Shown here: one piece after another, positions 53,101-63,640 of the stretch
Numbering within the stretch: position 1 is the stretch's first letter
Layout of the letters: each line of letters opens with the position of its first letter
Assembly: GCA_015680905.1 (NCBI GenBank)
Contig: CM027383.1
Location: 84,229,001 to 84,293,000 of the forward strand
DNA length: 64,000 nucleotides
Direction: 5' to 3'
Origin: Coptis chinensis
Lineage: Eukaryota; Streptophyta; Magnoliopsida; Ranunculales; Ranunculaceae
Notes under the pieces: generated by a model
The model's database searches: none
What the model was told of the DNA's origin: nothing
Seen by the model: the letters and a program-made list of their open reading frames with translations, nothing else
Position numbers and translations under genes: made by a program

Positions 53101-53883
53101 AATAACAGGCATGCAAGTATTATCAGTGAACCACATGTTATAAAATCTAAAAGGTTTTTCCTGGTCTCCTCTACTCTCCTCTGTGTCATTTAGATTTATC
53201 ATGGTGGCCAGGTGGTCTGAACTAGCATTAACCACATTGTATACATGCATGTTAGGAAAAAGAAAAACCCAAGCATCAGTAGCCATAGCTCTATCAAGTC
53301 TTTCAATTATGTGACTTTGAGGGGCTCTATTGTTGCTCCAAGTATACTTGGGGCCCCTAAACCCTAGGTCTATCAAGCCAAGTTCATTTATCAAACCATT
53401 GAATTCCTCCATACTCCTGTCAAAAATACTTTTTCCCCCAATTTTTTCATTAAGAGAAGTAATGGCATTGAAGTCCCCAAACATGCACCAAGGCCCAGGG
53501 ATCAGGGCAGCTACCTCCCTGAGCTCCGACCAGACTTTATGTCTATTACAAGCTAAGGGTGCCCCATACACAAAAGAAAAAAACCAGGGTTCATTGCAGA
53601 AATAATTATTTAACTTACCTGTCACCTGATTCCTAGTAGCCCCCAAGATAGTCAGGTCTACTCCTTCCTTCCATAGAACAGCAAGGCCCCCACTACGACC
53701 CTCAGCTGGAACACAGTAGCAACTTCTGTACTTAATCATCCTACTTATCCTTTGCATCTTTTCTAAACCTACCTTTGTTTCAGACAGACATATAATATCA
53801 GGATCAAATCTACCTATTAAGTCCTTTAGATTCTGAATTGCCGTGGAGGAGCTTATTCCCCGGCAATTCCAAGCTTGTATCAT
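50152..53883 (-). CDS. LINE ORF2: endonuclease and reverse transcriptase
   Basis: Open for 1243 residues. The apurinic-like endonuclease fills about residues 1-225 (MIQAWNCRGISSSTAIQNLK; IICLSETKVG; GDFNAITSLNEK; DRAMATDAW; SSDHLATMI). Reverse transcriptase covers about 430-760: RPISLCNLCYKVISKLLANR, ALKLDMAKAYDRVEW, GLRQGDPLSPYLFIILSEAL, and the catalytic HLLYADDLILF at about 688. A zf-RVT domain sits near 1040-1110 (LPANLQLFLWKVYMDALPIG; FSCPLCYKSMETDSHLFFDC). The frame stops at FDAAF, the first strand of RNase H, so the stop at 50152 is probably a nonsense mutation. The start codon overlaps the ORF1 frame by about 70 bp. All catalytic motifs for nicking and reverse transcription look intact. 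Confidence 0.93.
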   Translation of the reverse strand: MIQAWNCRGISSSTAIQNLKDLIGRFDPDIICLSETKVGLEKMQRISRMIKYRSCYCVPAEGRSGGLAVLWKEGVDLTILGATRNQVTGKLNNYFCNEPWFFSFVYGAPLACNRHKVWSELREVAALIPGPWCMFGDFNAITSLNEKIGGKSIFDRSMEEFNGLINELGLIDLGFRGPKYTWSNNRAPQSHIIERLDRAMATDAWVFLFPNMHVYNVVNASSDHLATMINLNDTEESRGDQEKPFRFYNMWFTDNTCMPVISTAWSSISHDLPDINVILKHKITKQHLSIWNKKVFGNIFTNIKKVNKKLEDVLKKPFSLSNYETAKGLKTELFEWLVKEESFWKQKSTIHWLKEGGKNTKFFHLSTIFRRRKNSIDKIRRQGGGWSVGRTEVGENINSYFRDLFHSDHPQRNENILNLFKPCITDKENESLTGIPSYEDIWRTVKKMGSLKPPGPDGFQGCFYQNTWDIVGSSIVAFVQDFFTKGELNPIFNETYIALIPKINNPETVANFRPISLCNLCYKVISKLLANRLKRHLNKIVSPFQGAFIKGRNIGDNTGLACELFHHMKNMKDKKNGWVALKLDMAKAYDRVEWSLLDNIFEKLGFSQRWRSLIKQCISTVSFQVLLNGKPLDKIIPERGLRQGDPLSPYLFIILSEALSRMIAKAEEEGHIHGIKIRRASPPISHLLYADDLILFTRGNLEDGGHLKDILKEYCDASGQLINYDKSSIFFSRDLKFRNKIKLKKLWKMRLFYPKDKYLGIPIMLSQRKAVDFDFLVDKIHNKIKGWKAKVLSQAGRATLIQSVVQATPLYNMSTYMLPKSTCDKIDKACREFFWHGTENSKSVHTMGWDKLCKPKSAGGLGFRKMRDINVAMLAKLPWKAATDLDSIWTKTLASIYGKNWIGEVWKPPGYASYFWKGIHKTFNLINGGLIWGIHSGTSTSVLDDPWVLCNGKPKTLRELGVEDPRLEDLHVADLFQEDKSGWDETKLTAFFPPFLVARIKEVLIRPLGQGKDKMVWSEEKSGKLTVKSAYKHISMEKNIGQSSNLNTHTVKHIWKARLPANLQLFLWKVYMDALPIGDRLEARHMVGEFSCPLCYKSMETDSHLFFDCEWSRLLWFTSGLGLRMEDKGSNNAKVWITKFLSWCNRKSQHISQAGVQACYLLNNIWKTRNEAKFEQRVPNRERTIRRSEMEAYNCTNSFEENKKQNEISKPPEIILDRVNYDLDAMFPVIPNDCVILRFDAAF

Positions 53884-54355
53884 ATCTCCGCCGAGGCGGT
53901 TTGTTGGGGACGCCTACCGCGCAACCCCGAGGAGACATCAGACCCCCACTGCTTCCACTACCACTAGACTGACTCTTACCCTTATCAGATACCTCTTTCT
54001 CTTTGCTAACCTTACCTGAACATTCCCCCTTATACTGTGTCTGCTCTATACCAGGTCCCTTTTTGATCACCCAGGAATCATCCACAGCTATTGGCTTTGG
54101 TTGTGGGAACCTGATCTGCGTGATGCTATCCTCAGAATCATACTCCCCTCCTTCCACACTACCTTGAGCAAGTTCCATAGGCATGTTCCCAACAGACACT
54201 TCTTCTTGTCCCCCATTATTCTGAGCAACCAAATTTGCTCCATCCACTTGAGAGTTATAGTCTTCCCCCCATTCTGTAAAAGCATCAGAGGGAATTTGAT
54301 CCTCAGGGATGGAGTGACCTGAGTCATCAGACGGGATGGTAGAGTCCAGGGATCT
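53810..54355 (-). pseudogene. LINE ORF1, C-terminal part
   Basis: The open frame runs from the LTR junction (first residues come from LTR sequence) into LINE ORF1: low-complexity acidic and Ser/Gly-rich sequence (GKSQSSGSGSSGGLMSPRG) ending shortly after the ORF2 start. The N-terminal nucleic-acid-binding part, including any zinc knuckle, is missing because of 5' truncation. Confidence 0.65.
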
Positions 54356-56242
54356 ACCATATTGGACATATACTAATACTAACATATTCTAATACTCCCC
54401 CTCAAGCTGTAATTACGCAAACTATGCAAATTACAACTTGGATTACAAAAAAACAAAAGATAATAATACTGCTCCTCCTTTTGCATAGAACTGTCTTTAG
54501 TTGAAGAACTTCGAACAACCTGTTGAGGCGCTTACGAGGTGAAATCACGGTGTAGGCAATGGCCTAACCTCGAATACCGGGGTGTACTACTGATCAAATT
54601 GAAATCATAACACCGGGTTTAGTGGCGCTACCGCTGGCTTTCTTACTCCATTCATCATATGGCCGGCCATAATATAAAATGAAAACAATAACAATAACGA
54701 CTTGATGTGCGCTTCTTGGCTGCTACTATCAATGTCACTGTTAATGTTAACAAAATACTATTATGGGTACTCCTGAAACATACTTGCAGTTGAGGTTTGA
54801 CTGCTACCTGAAACATACGTGCAATTAAGGCTTGACTACTACTTGAATACTGAAGACTGAATAGTGGAGATGTCATATTGAAGACTGAATAGTGGATATG
54901 CCTTGTCATGAAGAGTTCATCAAGGCTTGCTGGAATATGGAGACATGGGTACTCTTCCTCATACGTATCCATATTCTCCTTCCCTCATATACTACTGAAT
55001 GTCTTCATATCTCCCTATTCCCCCTCTCAAGTTGGAATATACAAGTCTGTTGAAACATATAAAGGCTTGTCTATTTCGACTTGAACTTGAAACTGAGAAA
55101 ACTAAATACCAACTTATACAACCAACCAATGCCCACTTCAAAAAACTATACCTCATACTCCAATTCACAAAAAATTCTAAATGTAACATGCATCAAACAA
55201 TACTCACTATAGAGGATGAAGGGTGGGTCGCTTTTTTATGATCACAACTTCGGGAACGATTGGAAGATGGAAAGAATAATTCCTCGTGAGATAGAGGTCA
55301 TGTGCCCCTATAATACTTCAAACAAACAATTTGATCATGTTCTAAAAACTGAGACAGAAGACGGCATCAATACCAACTGCGCGGAAGCTAGAAACCCAAA
55401 CATCCATAATGACATACAAAAGCAATAATACCCTCCAATCCCGGATGAGAGTGCAAATTACCTTCCAAAGGCTTGATACTTCAAAAAATCGAAATTTATG
55501 TGTGGAGGCATGAAGCGCGTCTTGGCATCGCCGTCAAGACCAAAGACTCCGGGATACTGAGAGATTGTGCCCTCTTATCAATACTAAGACAGAGATTGGA
55601 AGACGTAGATTGCGGTTTAAACAATACTAAGAAACCAATACTGAGAAACTTCGGATCTCTCTCCTAGCATTCTTCAAACAAACTTTAAACACTAACGGAA
55701 TCTTTAAAACTTACTTTAACATGACGATGAATAGTACCGTGAACAGTATTGGTGAATAGTACCCATGAACAGTGCCGGTGAACAATACCGTGAACAGTAA
55801 ACTCGCCAGAGAAAAAATTGAAACTTGAATTGAGATATAAAAACTTCTTCTTGTGAGAAATCCTTCTTCTTCTTGAAACTTGACTTGAATACTATACTGG
55901 AAAACTTAAATAAACTTGATTTTGTTTCTTGGTGAGGGATTCCTCTCCTAGCATACCACTGAACCTCGCTCCGATACCATGTTAAATTCTATGTTAGTGG
56001 TGATGCTAAAAGAGTTGTAACATTGATATATTAGAGAAACCAAGAATAAAAACAGAGAAGACTAGAGATTGATTTGGGTTGGAGTATAGAGTCTAAGAGA
56101 GAGTTTGTTCTCTATCCAGAGTTACATACTTATACTAACCTAAAATATGATAATAACAACTACTAGATATGGATGTCCACACTTATAGAAACATGGGACT
56201 TTCCATATTGGACATATACTAATAATAACATATTCTAATACA

Positions 56243-57865
56243 CAACGACGCTTCTGGGATTTTGTACAAGTAGAAATGTAGAATGGTTGGTAGATTTCTA
56301 AACTTTCTACTAGATAGATATTGCCCCGCTAGTGAAAACTAGATACTCATGATAAACCGTTTTCTTGGAACATTATATATCTGATTATTCTTTCTACTTG
56401 TTAATTTTTGAACTCTTCTTCTCACTATATGTATCGTTTAGGGGTGGTATGGAGTTATAATGATCTGTTCTCTTATCCACTATCTCTTTGTGAGCTGGAA
56501 GAGTGCGTAACTACAAAATTTTGCGGAAATCTCGACTTGATTATAAGAGACATGTTTTTTAGTTTATGTAGCATAGATTTTTGAAATATTTTCTATACTA
56601 ATACCTTTTTCCACCATTATTTATATGTTAAGTCGTTTGTGAAACTATAATGCTGGGCGTGTGCATATTTTTTATTTGAATGATTGGATGGAAGAAACAA
56701 AGTAGTATATGGTTATCTTTACTTCTATCTTTCATGTCATATGAAATAGGTTTCCACTTTTCACAAATTACAAAAAGAGAAATTTAAAAGTAATAATTGA
56801 TTGTTGGATGTACAAAATTTCACATGGATTTATTGTAACTTATATATATTATAGTATCTAAAAAATTTTACCCATCTTTTACCAATCAAATATACATAGC
56901 AAAATCTGGAATTTGATTTATTGGTGGATTGATATATTTGCTGTACAGCAAGGAGAACCTTTTTCCTCTCTAATCGTCCTAATTTTTTTCTTGCGCTTAA
57001 ATCATCAAGGAATATCATATATTTCTATGGAAATGTGGGGATAAATAGAATTTGTTTATCTCATCTGCATCCCAGACTTTTAGTCTATAGTTTGCTGTTG
57101 CCGATGGTTTAGTAATTTGAAAAATAAGCAGTATACATCCTAAATTGAAGAGTATGCTAACACAAGATAGTATTAACAAAAGCATGCATTTTAGGAGCCT
57201 AAAATGAGAGCTCATATGCCTTCCTTGTATAGTTGTGTCCATCAAACCTTTACTGACATTAGTGACATGTTCACTCACAAGTTCTCCAATTGTTTGCATG
57301 TTGAGCCATAAAACGTTAAGATAAAGAACCAATTTGACAATTTAATTTAATGGAATATTTAAAAAGCTAATAATCGCATAAATCATTGATAATGGTTAAT
57401 TGTTATACAACTACCAGTCTCAATTTTCACCAGTTTGCCCAGTCATTTGACTGTTAAAACTAGAGTATGAAGTAGATGGTTGACCACTCTATGGCATTTC
57501 ACTCCGTTGCAGGTAGATTACGTCTTGAAACGAGAATCAAGGAATTAAATCGATACTTTAATAAACCATTCCAACATCCCCCTGAAGTACCATATGTAAA
57601 CAAGAGTGAAAGGCATGAATGCCTTCTCCATTGGATTAATGAATTAATTTCTGTCTTAATCAGAAGTTATAAATGTTAATCAATTCATAAAGAATAGATA
57701 TATATTATTAGCTGCTCTAAGAATAAATTATTAACAACGTAAGATGTAAGGTCTTGGCTAGAGGCAGAATGTGGAGTTTAACACTAAATTAGAGTTAGGT
57801 AGTAATCCCAATTAATTGATACTCCCGGCACACTGATGAAGGACACAACGGCAACAATATGTGTC
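56243..57865. other. AT-rich intergenic DNA
   Basis: No supported gene. Short frames at 57015-57332 (minus; contains a hydrophobic stretch) and 57476-57679 (plus) have no recognisable family and no splice or promoter support. Confidence 0.6.
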
Positions 57866-57873
57866 TATATAAG
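57866..57873 (+). promoter_or_regulatory. TATA box of the cysteine protease gene
   Basis: TATATAAG about 70 bp upstream of the ATG at 57937, a normal plant spacing. Confidence 0.65.
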
Positions 57874-57936
57874 ATAGGACCGAGAACGTATTTACTCATC
57901 TACATTGTACCTTAATCCTAAGTCGAACTACAAATC

Positions 57937-58678
57937 ATGGCAAACTATTCATCTCGCCAGCAATCTAAATGTTTACATGCAATTTTGTTCGTTTTGGTCA
58001 TCTGTGCATACCAAGGTATGTCATTGCGCACACTTCGTGACCAAGATGAGGGCTTCCCACTGTCCAATGGAAGATAGACATGAGCAATGGATGACTGTTT
58101 ATGGAAGAACCTACAAGGACAGTGCTGAGAAACAGATGCGCTTCCAAATATTCAAGACCAACATCGAGTTTATTGACACTTTCAACAAGAAAGATCGAGG
58201 ATATACAGTAAGTGTCAATGAATTTGCAGATCAGACTAATGAAGAGTTCACTGCATCTCGTAATGGATTCAAGAAGCCATCATCTCAACCCAAAAACTCG
58301 GCATCCTTCAGGTACGAAAATGTAACTGCTGTGCCATCTACCATGGATTGGCGTACAAAGGGAGCTGTTACAGTCATCAAGGACCAAGGCCAATGTGGTG
58401 AGTTAAATAGTGTAGAAGAGCATATTATTCTTCAGTCATTTTTAAAAGCAGTGATCTAACCTTTGTAGGTATAGTTGCTTGTATAAACTACTGACTTTTT
58501 TTTTTATCATTACAATGGAACTGGAACAAAATATATAGGTTGTTGCTGGTCGTTCTCTGCTGTAGCGGCTATGGAAGGTATTACCCAACTCTCAACAGGT
58601 AAGCTGATATCCTTGTCTGAGCAAGAGCTCGTCGATTGTGACACCAGTGGTGAAGACCAAGGTTGCGGAGGTGGTCTT
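57937..58678 (+). pseudogene. Papain-like cysteine protease (SAG12/SAG39 type), frameshifted and cut by a retrotransposon
   Basis: ATG at 57937 opens a signal peptide (hydrophobic LHAILFVLVICAYQG), then MSLRTLRDQDEGF and a stop. The I29 propeptide continues in another frame from about 58050: MEDRHEQWMTVYGRTYKD; QIFKTNIEFIDTFNKKDRGY; SVNEFADQTNEEF. The mature enzyme starts VPSTMDWRTKGAVTVIKDQG. An intron (58398-58538, GT-AG) joins QCG to [13 protein letters not shown], which carries the catalytic Cys; then [20 protein letters not shown] and GCGGG, where the LTR at 58679 begins. The catalytic His and Asn would lie beyond the inserted element, outside the window. Vacuolar or secreted papain-like proteases of this class act in senescence. 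The frameshift near 58050 and the insertion make this copy dead. Confidence 0.88.
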
Positions 58679-59409
58679 TGTTGGGGATTATACCAATACC
58701 AATCGATTCCCCCACTACACAGATAACTTGTATGAACACACTTCAACTCCAGACAAATTCTAAATATCACAAACTACCTATACTAACCAAGGCTCAACTC
58801 GATAAACAACTATCAACAACAAATAATAATGTAAAGCAGTAAAGGCAAACCACAAAACAAAGATTTACTGTGGTTCGGCCAATGATGCCTACTTCTACAA
58901 GAGCCAGTTCTTTATAAAGTGGGAAGGAAGATTACAATCTCTCCTTTCAGTCTCTCACCTTACTAGATCACTCTTATCTCTTTCTGGGGTTGTATCTCTG
59001 TAAAGTTATCTCTCAATCTTGATAGCTTTCAAGATTGGGTTTCTCTCTCTTTGTTTTTGTCTGGATTCCAATCCTTCTGACTTGGTTGGTTAGGTTTTCC
59101 AAAACCTTGATTTTGGTTTTTTATCTCCAAAAACCAAATTTCACGGTTACTGTAGCGAAGCCCACGAAAATTAGACACGCGCTGGTGCGCTTTTGAAGCG
59201 CTGGTCGCGCAAAACATCGAGATCGAGCGGTCGCTTCAAACATCGGAGTCACGAGCGGGAGCGGTGCGCTCTCTCGAGCACGGTCGCTCCACTCTACTAG
59301 AGAGGCTTTACGGCATGGGCGGTGCCTACTCGGCCTTGATCAATGCTTTAACATATTCACGCAGAATCGACTCGTTTTCTTCTCTCCTCATGTGAGGGAT
59401 AACTCCACA
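58679..59409 (-). repeat. 3' LTR of the Copia element
   Basis: 731 bp from TGTTGGGGATTATACCAATA to ACTCCACA, matching 63641-64000 over its first 360 bp with few differences (a 4-base TATT-type indel near AACTTG, and CTTTCT versus CTTTAC). The purine tract GGAGGGGAGA (minus strand, 59410-59420) borders it. Confidence 0.88.
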
Positions 59410-59540
59410 ATCTCCCCTCCGAACAGCGGTGAGGGGGATACCTCCATGCAATTTCCAAATCAACAGGAGGAGTCGCGCTACCATTCCGGCGGTAGCAGAT
59501 AACAAAATATCAAACTTACCTTTCGGTAAGACTTTGGTCA

Positions 59541-60449
59541 TCATATCCGACCCGCTCTTGTCGGTATGGATCTTCTCGATACACAAATGCTTGTCTTCGA
59601 AAGTACTTCTCTAATCCAATGATAACGCACGTGTATGTGCTTGGATCTAGAATGAAAACTCGGATTCTTGCTCGAGTGGATGGCGCCCCGACCGCCACAT
59701 AGAACTACAAACCGTTTACGCTTTAGCCCTAGTTCGTCGAAGAACCTCTTCATCCATAACATCTCTTTGCAACACTCGCTGCGCAATATACTCGGCTTCA
59801 GAAGGAGGAGGGCAACACACTTTTGCAACTTAGATTGCCAAGAAACCGCCCCCGCAAAAGTAACCAGATAACCGGAGGTGGACTTCATCGAGTCAACATC
59901 ACCTGCCATGTTTGCATCAGTGTAGCCTTCAAGTAAGGGCTTACTTCTACCAAAACACAAACACGATTTGGAAGTGCCCTTGAGATATCTCAATATCCAC
60001 TTAACACCTTCCCAATGTTCTTTACCCGAATTTGACAGAAATCGGCTTACAACACCAACGGCAAAAGCAATATCCGGTCTAGTACACACCATGGCATACA
60101 TCAAACTGCCCACTGCGGATGCATAAGGAATCTTTTCCATCTGACTCTGCTCATGCTCACCCTTAGGACACATCTCTTTGGTCATGTGGAATTGGTCACT
60201 AAGCGGACAACAGACTGGCTTCGCTTGATCCATGTTGAATCTCTTCAACACCTTCTCAATATAGCTTTCTTGAGAAAGCCATAACTTCCCACTCTTTTCA
60301 CACGAAAGTGATCCGCGATCCCAAGTATATCTTGCTTTGCGACCCAAATCCTTCATCTCAAATGACTTACTCAAGTCTTTCTTCAGCTTGGATATCTTGT
60401 TGATGTTTGGGCCAACTATCAACATATCATCCACATACAGCAATAGCAC
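59541..60449 (-). pseudogene. Copia reverse transcriptase C-terminus and RNase H
   Basis: Starts with the catalytic LLLYVDDMLIVGPNINKISK, then SAVGSLMYAMVCTRPDIAFA and VKWILRYLKGTSKSCLCFG; RNase H acidic residues in EGYTDANMAGDVDSMKSTSG. The frame drifts after ALLLLKPSILRSE, where ATTEAEY is normally found, indicating a frameshift. The C-terminal end continues out of frame (KIHTDKSGSDMMTKVLPKGK at about 59530-59590). A stop near 60475 separates it from the N-terminal RT half. Confidence 0.88.
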
Positions 60450-60473
60450 TATGAAATCCCCATCAGGAAATCT

Positions 60474-61286
60474 CTAAACAAACGCCCAATGATCGGAAGC
60501 AGACTTCTTGTATCCTTGCTTCGCCATAAAGGAGTCAAACTTTATGTACCACTGTCTCGGTGCTTGCTTCAACCCATACAAGCTCTTTATCAGCTTGCAT
60601 ACTAAGTGCTCCTTGCCTTTGACCTCAAACCCCTCTGGCTGGTCCATGTAGACATCTTCTTCAAGGTCTCCATGAAGAAAATCTGTCTTAACATCTAGCT
60701 GCTCAATCTCTAGGTTCATACTTGCGGCCATACCCAATACCACCCGGATAGAAGTCATCTTCACTACAGGAGAGAAAATCTCATCAAAGTCAATCCCTTT
60801 CCTTTGACCGAATCCCTTCACAACAAGGCGAGCTTTGTGCCTTGGGTGAGGATTGTTCTCCTCATGCTTGACTTTGTATATCCACTTATTCTTGAGAACT
60901 TTTCTCCCTGTGGGTTTCTCAACTAACTCATAAGTGTGATTCTTATGCAAAGAATCCATCTTGTCATGCATGGCCTTCAACCACTTTTCTTTGTCTGTAC
61001 CTTCAAGTGCCTTTTGATAGTACATAGGTTCTCCACCATCCGATAGTAGCACGCATGCGATATGTGGTGGATACCGGTTGAAGCTAGTCTCCCTCCTCCG
61101 GACTTCCTTGCCCCCATCTGCCGGTGCCCTCGGGAGGATGCACTTCGCTTGCTCGGGTGGTGGTTCATGCATCTCATCTGCATCTTCTATACCAATAGGT
61201 TCTATCCTATCATGAGCAATAGGATTCTCATCATGAGCTTCAAACTCATGGTTCTCTGCATTCTCAATGCCTTCGCGACGTTCCAC
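60474..61286 (-). pseudogene. Copia reverse transcriptase, N-terminal half
   Basis: Includes WLKAMHDKMDSLHKNHTYEL, RLVVKGFGQRKGIDFDEIFS, EIEQLDVKTDFLHGDLEEDV and LYGLKQAPRQWYIKFDSFM. One of the RT aspartates is in QLDVKTDFL. Ends at a stop just before the YVDD half. Confidence 0.9.
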
Positions 61287-61474
61287 GGTAGGAACTTCGG
61301 TTCACAATCAACAAGATCATTGGTGAAAGCCCTCGTAGCTTCTCACCCTCCCTCAAAGTCCGCTATGGTTTAGTCTTCTAAGAACACAACATCTCGACTT
61401 CGGATTACCTTCTTGTTAATCAGATCATAGAGTTTGTAACCAAACTTTTCATCTCCATAACCCAGAAAAATGCA

Positions 61475-62200
61475 CTACTTGGCTTTGTCATCAAGCTTGG
61501 ATCTCTCATCCTTCGGAATATGCATAAATGCCCTGCACCCAAATACCCTCAAGTATCCATAATCAATATTTCTGCCTGACCATACTCTCTCTAGATAATC
61601 ACTATTCAGAGGCTTTGCCGGCGATAGGTTGATCACATGCACGGTTGTACGCATTGCTTCTACCCAGTAGCTTCTAGGTAACTTAGAGTGAGATAGCATG
61701 CATCTCATCCTCTCTACAATGGTACGGTTCATTCTCTCTACTATTCCATTCTGTTGCGGTGTCTTGGGAACGGTCTGCTCATGACGAATCCCATGACTCT
61801 GGCAATACTCTTCAAATGGCCCAATGTACTCACCCCCATTATCTGAGCGAATACACTTCAACAACTTCCCAGTCTCTCTTTCCACCATGCTGTGGAATTT
61901 CTCAAACACGCCAAGTACTTCATCCTTGGTCTTCAGACTATAGGCCCATATCTTTCTTGACGCATCATCAATGAATGTCAAGAAGTACAAAGCTCCCTGG
62001 TGGGACTTTACTCTCATAGGACCACATAAGTCTGTGTGCACTAGTTCAAGGACAGTGTCCTTTCTGTGAGACGGGAATCTTTGGAAAGACACCCTGTGTT
62101 GCTTTCCTACCAAACAGTGAGTACATGTATTTAAATGTGTACCTTTAATGTCTGGCATGGCCTTTTGCTTAGCAAGAACTTCCATCCCTTTTATGCCCAT
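61475..62200 (-). pseudogene. Copia integrase
   Basis: GAG-pre-integrase zinc end (CTHCLVGKQHRVSF), then the D-D-E core: HTDLCGPMRVKSHQGALYF, IRSDNGGEYIGPFEEYC and TPQQNGIVERMNRTIVERMR, followed by YLRVFGCRAFMHIPKDERSK. The frame is open for 241 residues but is cut off from its neighbours on both sides. Confidence 0.9.
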
Positions 62201-62358
62201 GTGACCGCGATCTCTTGTGCCACGATTCGGATGAAGAAGCTTCTTCTTACGCGCGTTAAATTCGCTTTACACAAACTAGCCTCGTGTTTTGTAAAGAGAG
62301 CAAGTTTTCTTTCCTCCGCTGCTACAATGGAACCTCGCTTTCGGTTTTCATACCCCCG

Positions 62359-62736
62359 TTACCAAACGAAGTTTACAAAGCCATAGTCATCTAATTTCCC
62401 AGCCGAAATTAGGTTTAGCCGTATGTCAGGAACATGTCTTACATCCTTGAGTGTCAAGGTGTAGCCGACATTGGTTTCTATATGAACATCTCCAATGCCT
62501 ATAATCTTCGAGATGCCACTGTTACCCATCCTTACTTCACCATATTCACCACAGCTATAGGTAGTGAATAATCCCCTATGTGGTGTGACGTGATAAGATG
62601 CTCCTGTATCTATCACCCACTCTGTATCCTGACATAAGGTACTAAGACAGCACACACCACAATCTGACACAATTCCCACTAGGTCGTCGACTAGTGCGGT
62701 AGTATCTCTGCTTTGTGTTTCCGTTCCTCGCACCAT
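62359..62736 (-). pseudogene. Copia protease
   Basis: Aspartyl protease motif intact: EWVIDTGASYHVTPHRGLFT, followed by VRHVPDIRLNLISAGKLDDY. Typical of Tnt1/Tork-type elements. The following frame is broken before the integrase. Confidence 0.88.
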
Positions 62737-63077
62737 GTCTTCATGTACACGCGGTTATTCTTCTCATCCCTCTTCGTTCTCTGACTCATATCCGAAGTGG
62801 TCTTTGGTGGCACAATAGTAACATTGCCTCTCTGCCTTTAGGAGTTCTATCTTCACCCCTAGATTTATTTCGCCATCACCTCTAGAACGAGATGGTTTTC
62901 TCGTTTCGACCTATCCCCGTTTCTCGTGAAAGGATCTCTCGAGTGAGAGGAGCTGCTTCTTGCACTCCTTCTAGTCTCCTCATTCAACAAAGACGTGGTA
63001 GCCATCTCCATGGTAACAATTCCATCCTTGGCTGCTCCATGTAGAGAAACTGCTAATGTCTCCCAACTTTCGGGTAG

Positions 63078-63530
63078 TTAGCCTAATAGAAACAAAGCCT
63101 CAACTTCGTCTCCCAAATTGATCTTCATCAAATGCATCTGATTGATGATATTTTGTACTTCATTAAGATGCTCAGACATTGAAGAACCTTCTTGGTACTT
63201 CGTGTCTGCAAACTTCTTAACGACTGGCACTTTGTTTCCACCCGATTTCCTCTCATAAAGGTCTTCGAGTTTCTTCCACAGACTGAAGGCTGTAGTCTCT
63301 TGGGACACATGGTGAAAGACATTGTCATCAATCCACTGTCGAATGTATCCAATCGCTTTTCTGTCAAGCTTTTTCCACTCAGCCTCATCAGTCTTTTCTG
63401 GTTTTACTCCCTCATTCTCAATGGGAAGTGCCAAGTCTTTGCAGTATAGCAAGTCTTCCATCTTGGCTTTCCAGATGGTGTAGTTCTTCCTATTCAGACT
63501 CATCATGCGAGTGTTCACAGAATGGTCCAT
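63078..63530 (-). CDS. Copia gag
   Basis: 150 residues from ATG 63530: LNRKNYTIWKAKMEDLLYCK, AIGYIRQWIDDNVFHHVSQE and LWKKLEDLYERKSGGNKVPV, the gag (UBN2-like) domain of Copia elements. Ends at a stop at 63078 before the CCHC knuckle region (about 62750-63070), which is degenerate. Confidence 0.88.
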   Translation of the reverse strand: MDHSVNTRMMSLNRKNYTIWKAKMEDLLYCKDLALPIENEGVKPEKTDEAEWKKLDRKAIGYIRQWIDDNVFHHVSQETTAFSLWKKLEDLYERKSGGNKVPVVKKFADTKYQEGSSMSEHLNEVQNIINQMHLMKINLGDEVEALFLLG

Positions 63531-63620
63531 CTCTACAAGTTATTTAACCTCAAATCTTCTCTCAGGAATTTCGTCAAACACCTTCTGACTAAGATTCGGA
63601 TAACACCCTAGGCTATTCTA

Positions 63621-63638
63621 ACCAAGGCTCTGATACCA
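63621..63638 (-). other. Primer binding site of the Copia element
   Basis: Minus strand reads TGGTATCAGAGCCTTGGT, matching the initiator-methionine tRNA 3' end, two bases inside the 5' LTR. Confidence 0.9.
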
Positions 63639-63640
63639 CT

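Larger units (their letters stand above)
49700..54356 (-). mobile_element. L1-type LINE inserted in the LTR
   Basis: Flanked by the 6-bp duplication CCATAT (49694-49699 and 54357-54362), which is present once in the intact LTR at the right. The 3' poly(A) is the T-run at 49703-49712 on the plus strand. The 5' end is cut inside ORF1. It contains the end of ORF1, a long ORF2 and a separate RNase H frame. Confidence 0.93.
49471..56242 (-). mobile_element. Non-coding Copia-type LTR element (LARD/TRIM-like), interrupted by a LINE
   Basis: LTRs of about 262 bp: left copy split by the LINE (49471-49699 plus 54363-54395), right copy 55980-56242. They differ at about 8-9 positions. Beside the right LTR the minus strand reads TGGTATCGGAGC, one base off the initiator-Met tRNA primer site, and beside the left LTR it reads CAGCTTGAGGGGGAG, a polypurine tract. 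The internal region (54396-55979) has no gag or pol; near 55730-55800 it holds repeated GAACAGTACCGTGAACAGTA-like phrases. It therefore depended on another element for movement. A 5-bp target duplication is not obvious (CAGAA versus CAACG). Confidence 0.85.

Noticed and set aside
57015-57679. Frames at 57015-57332 (minus) and 57476-57679 (plus)
   Set aside because: Short, unrecognised, in AT-rich DNA without clear start context, splice sites or promoter.
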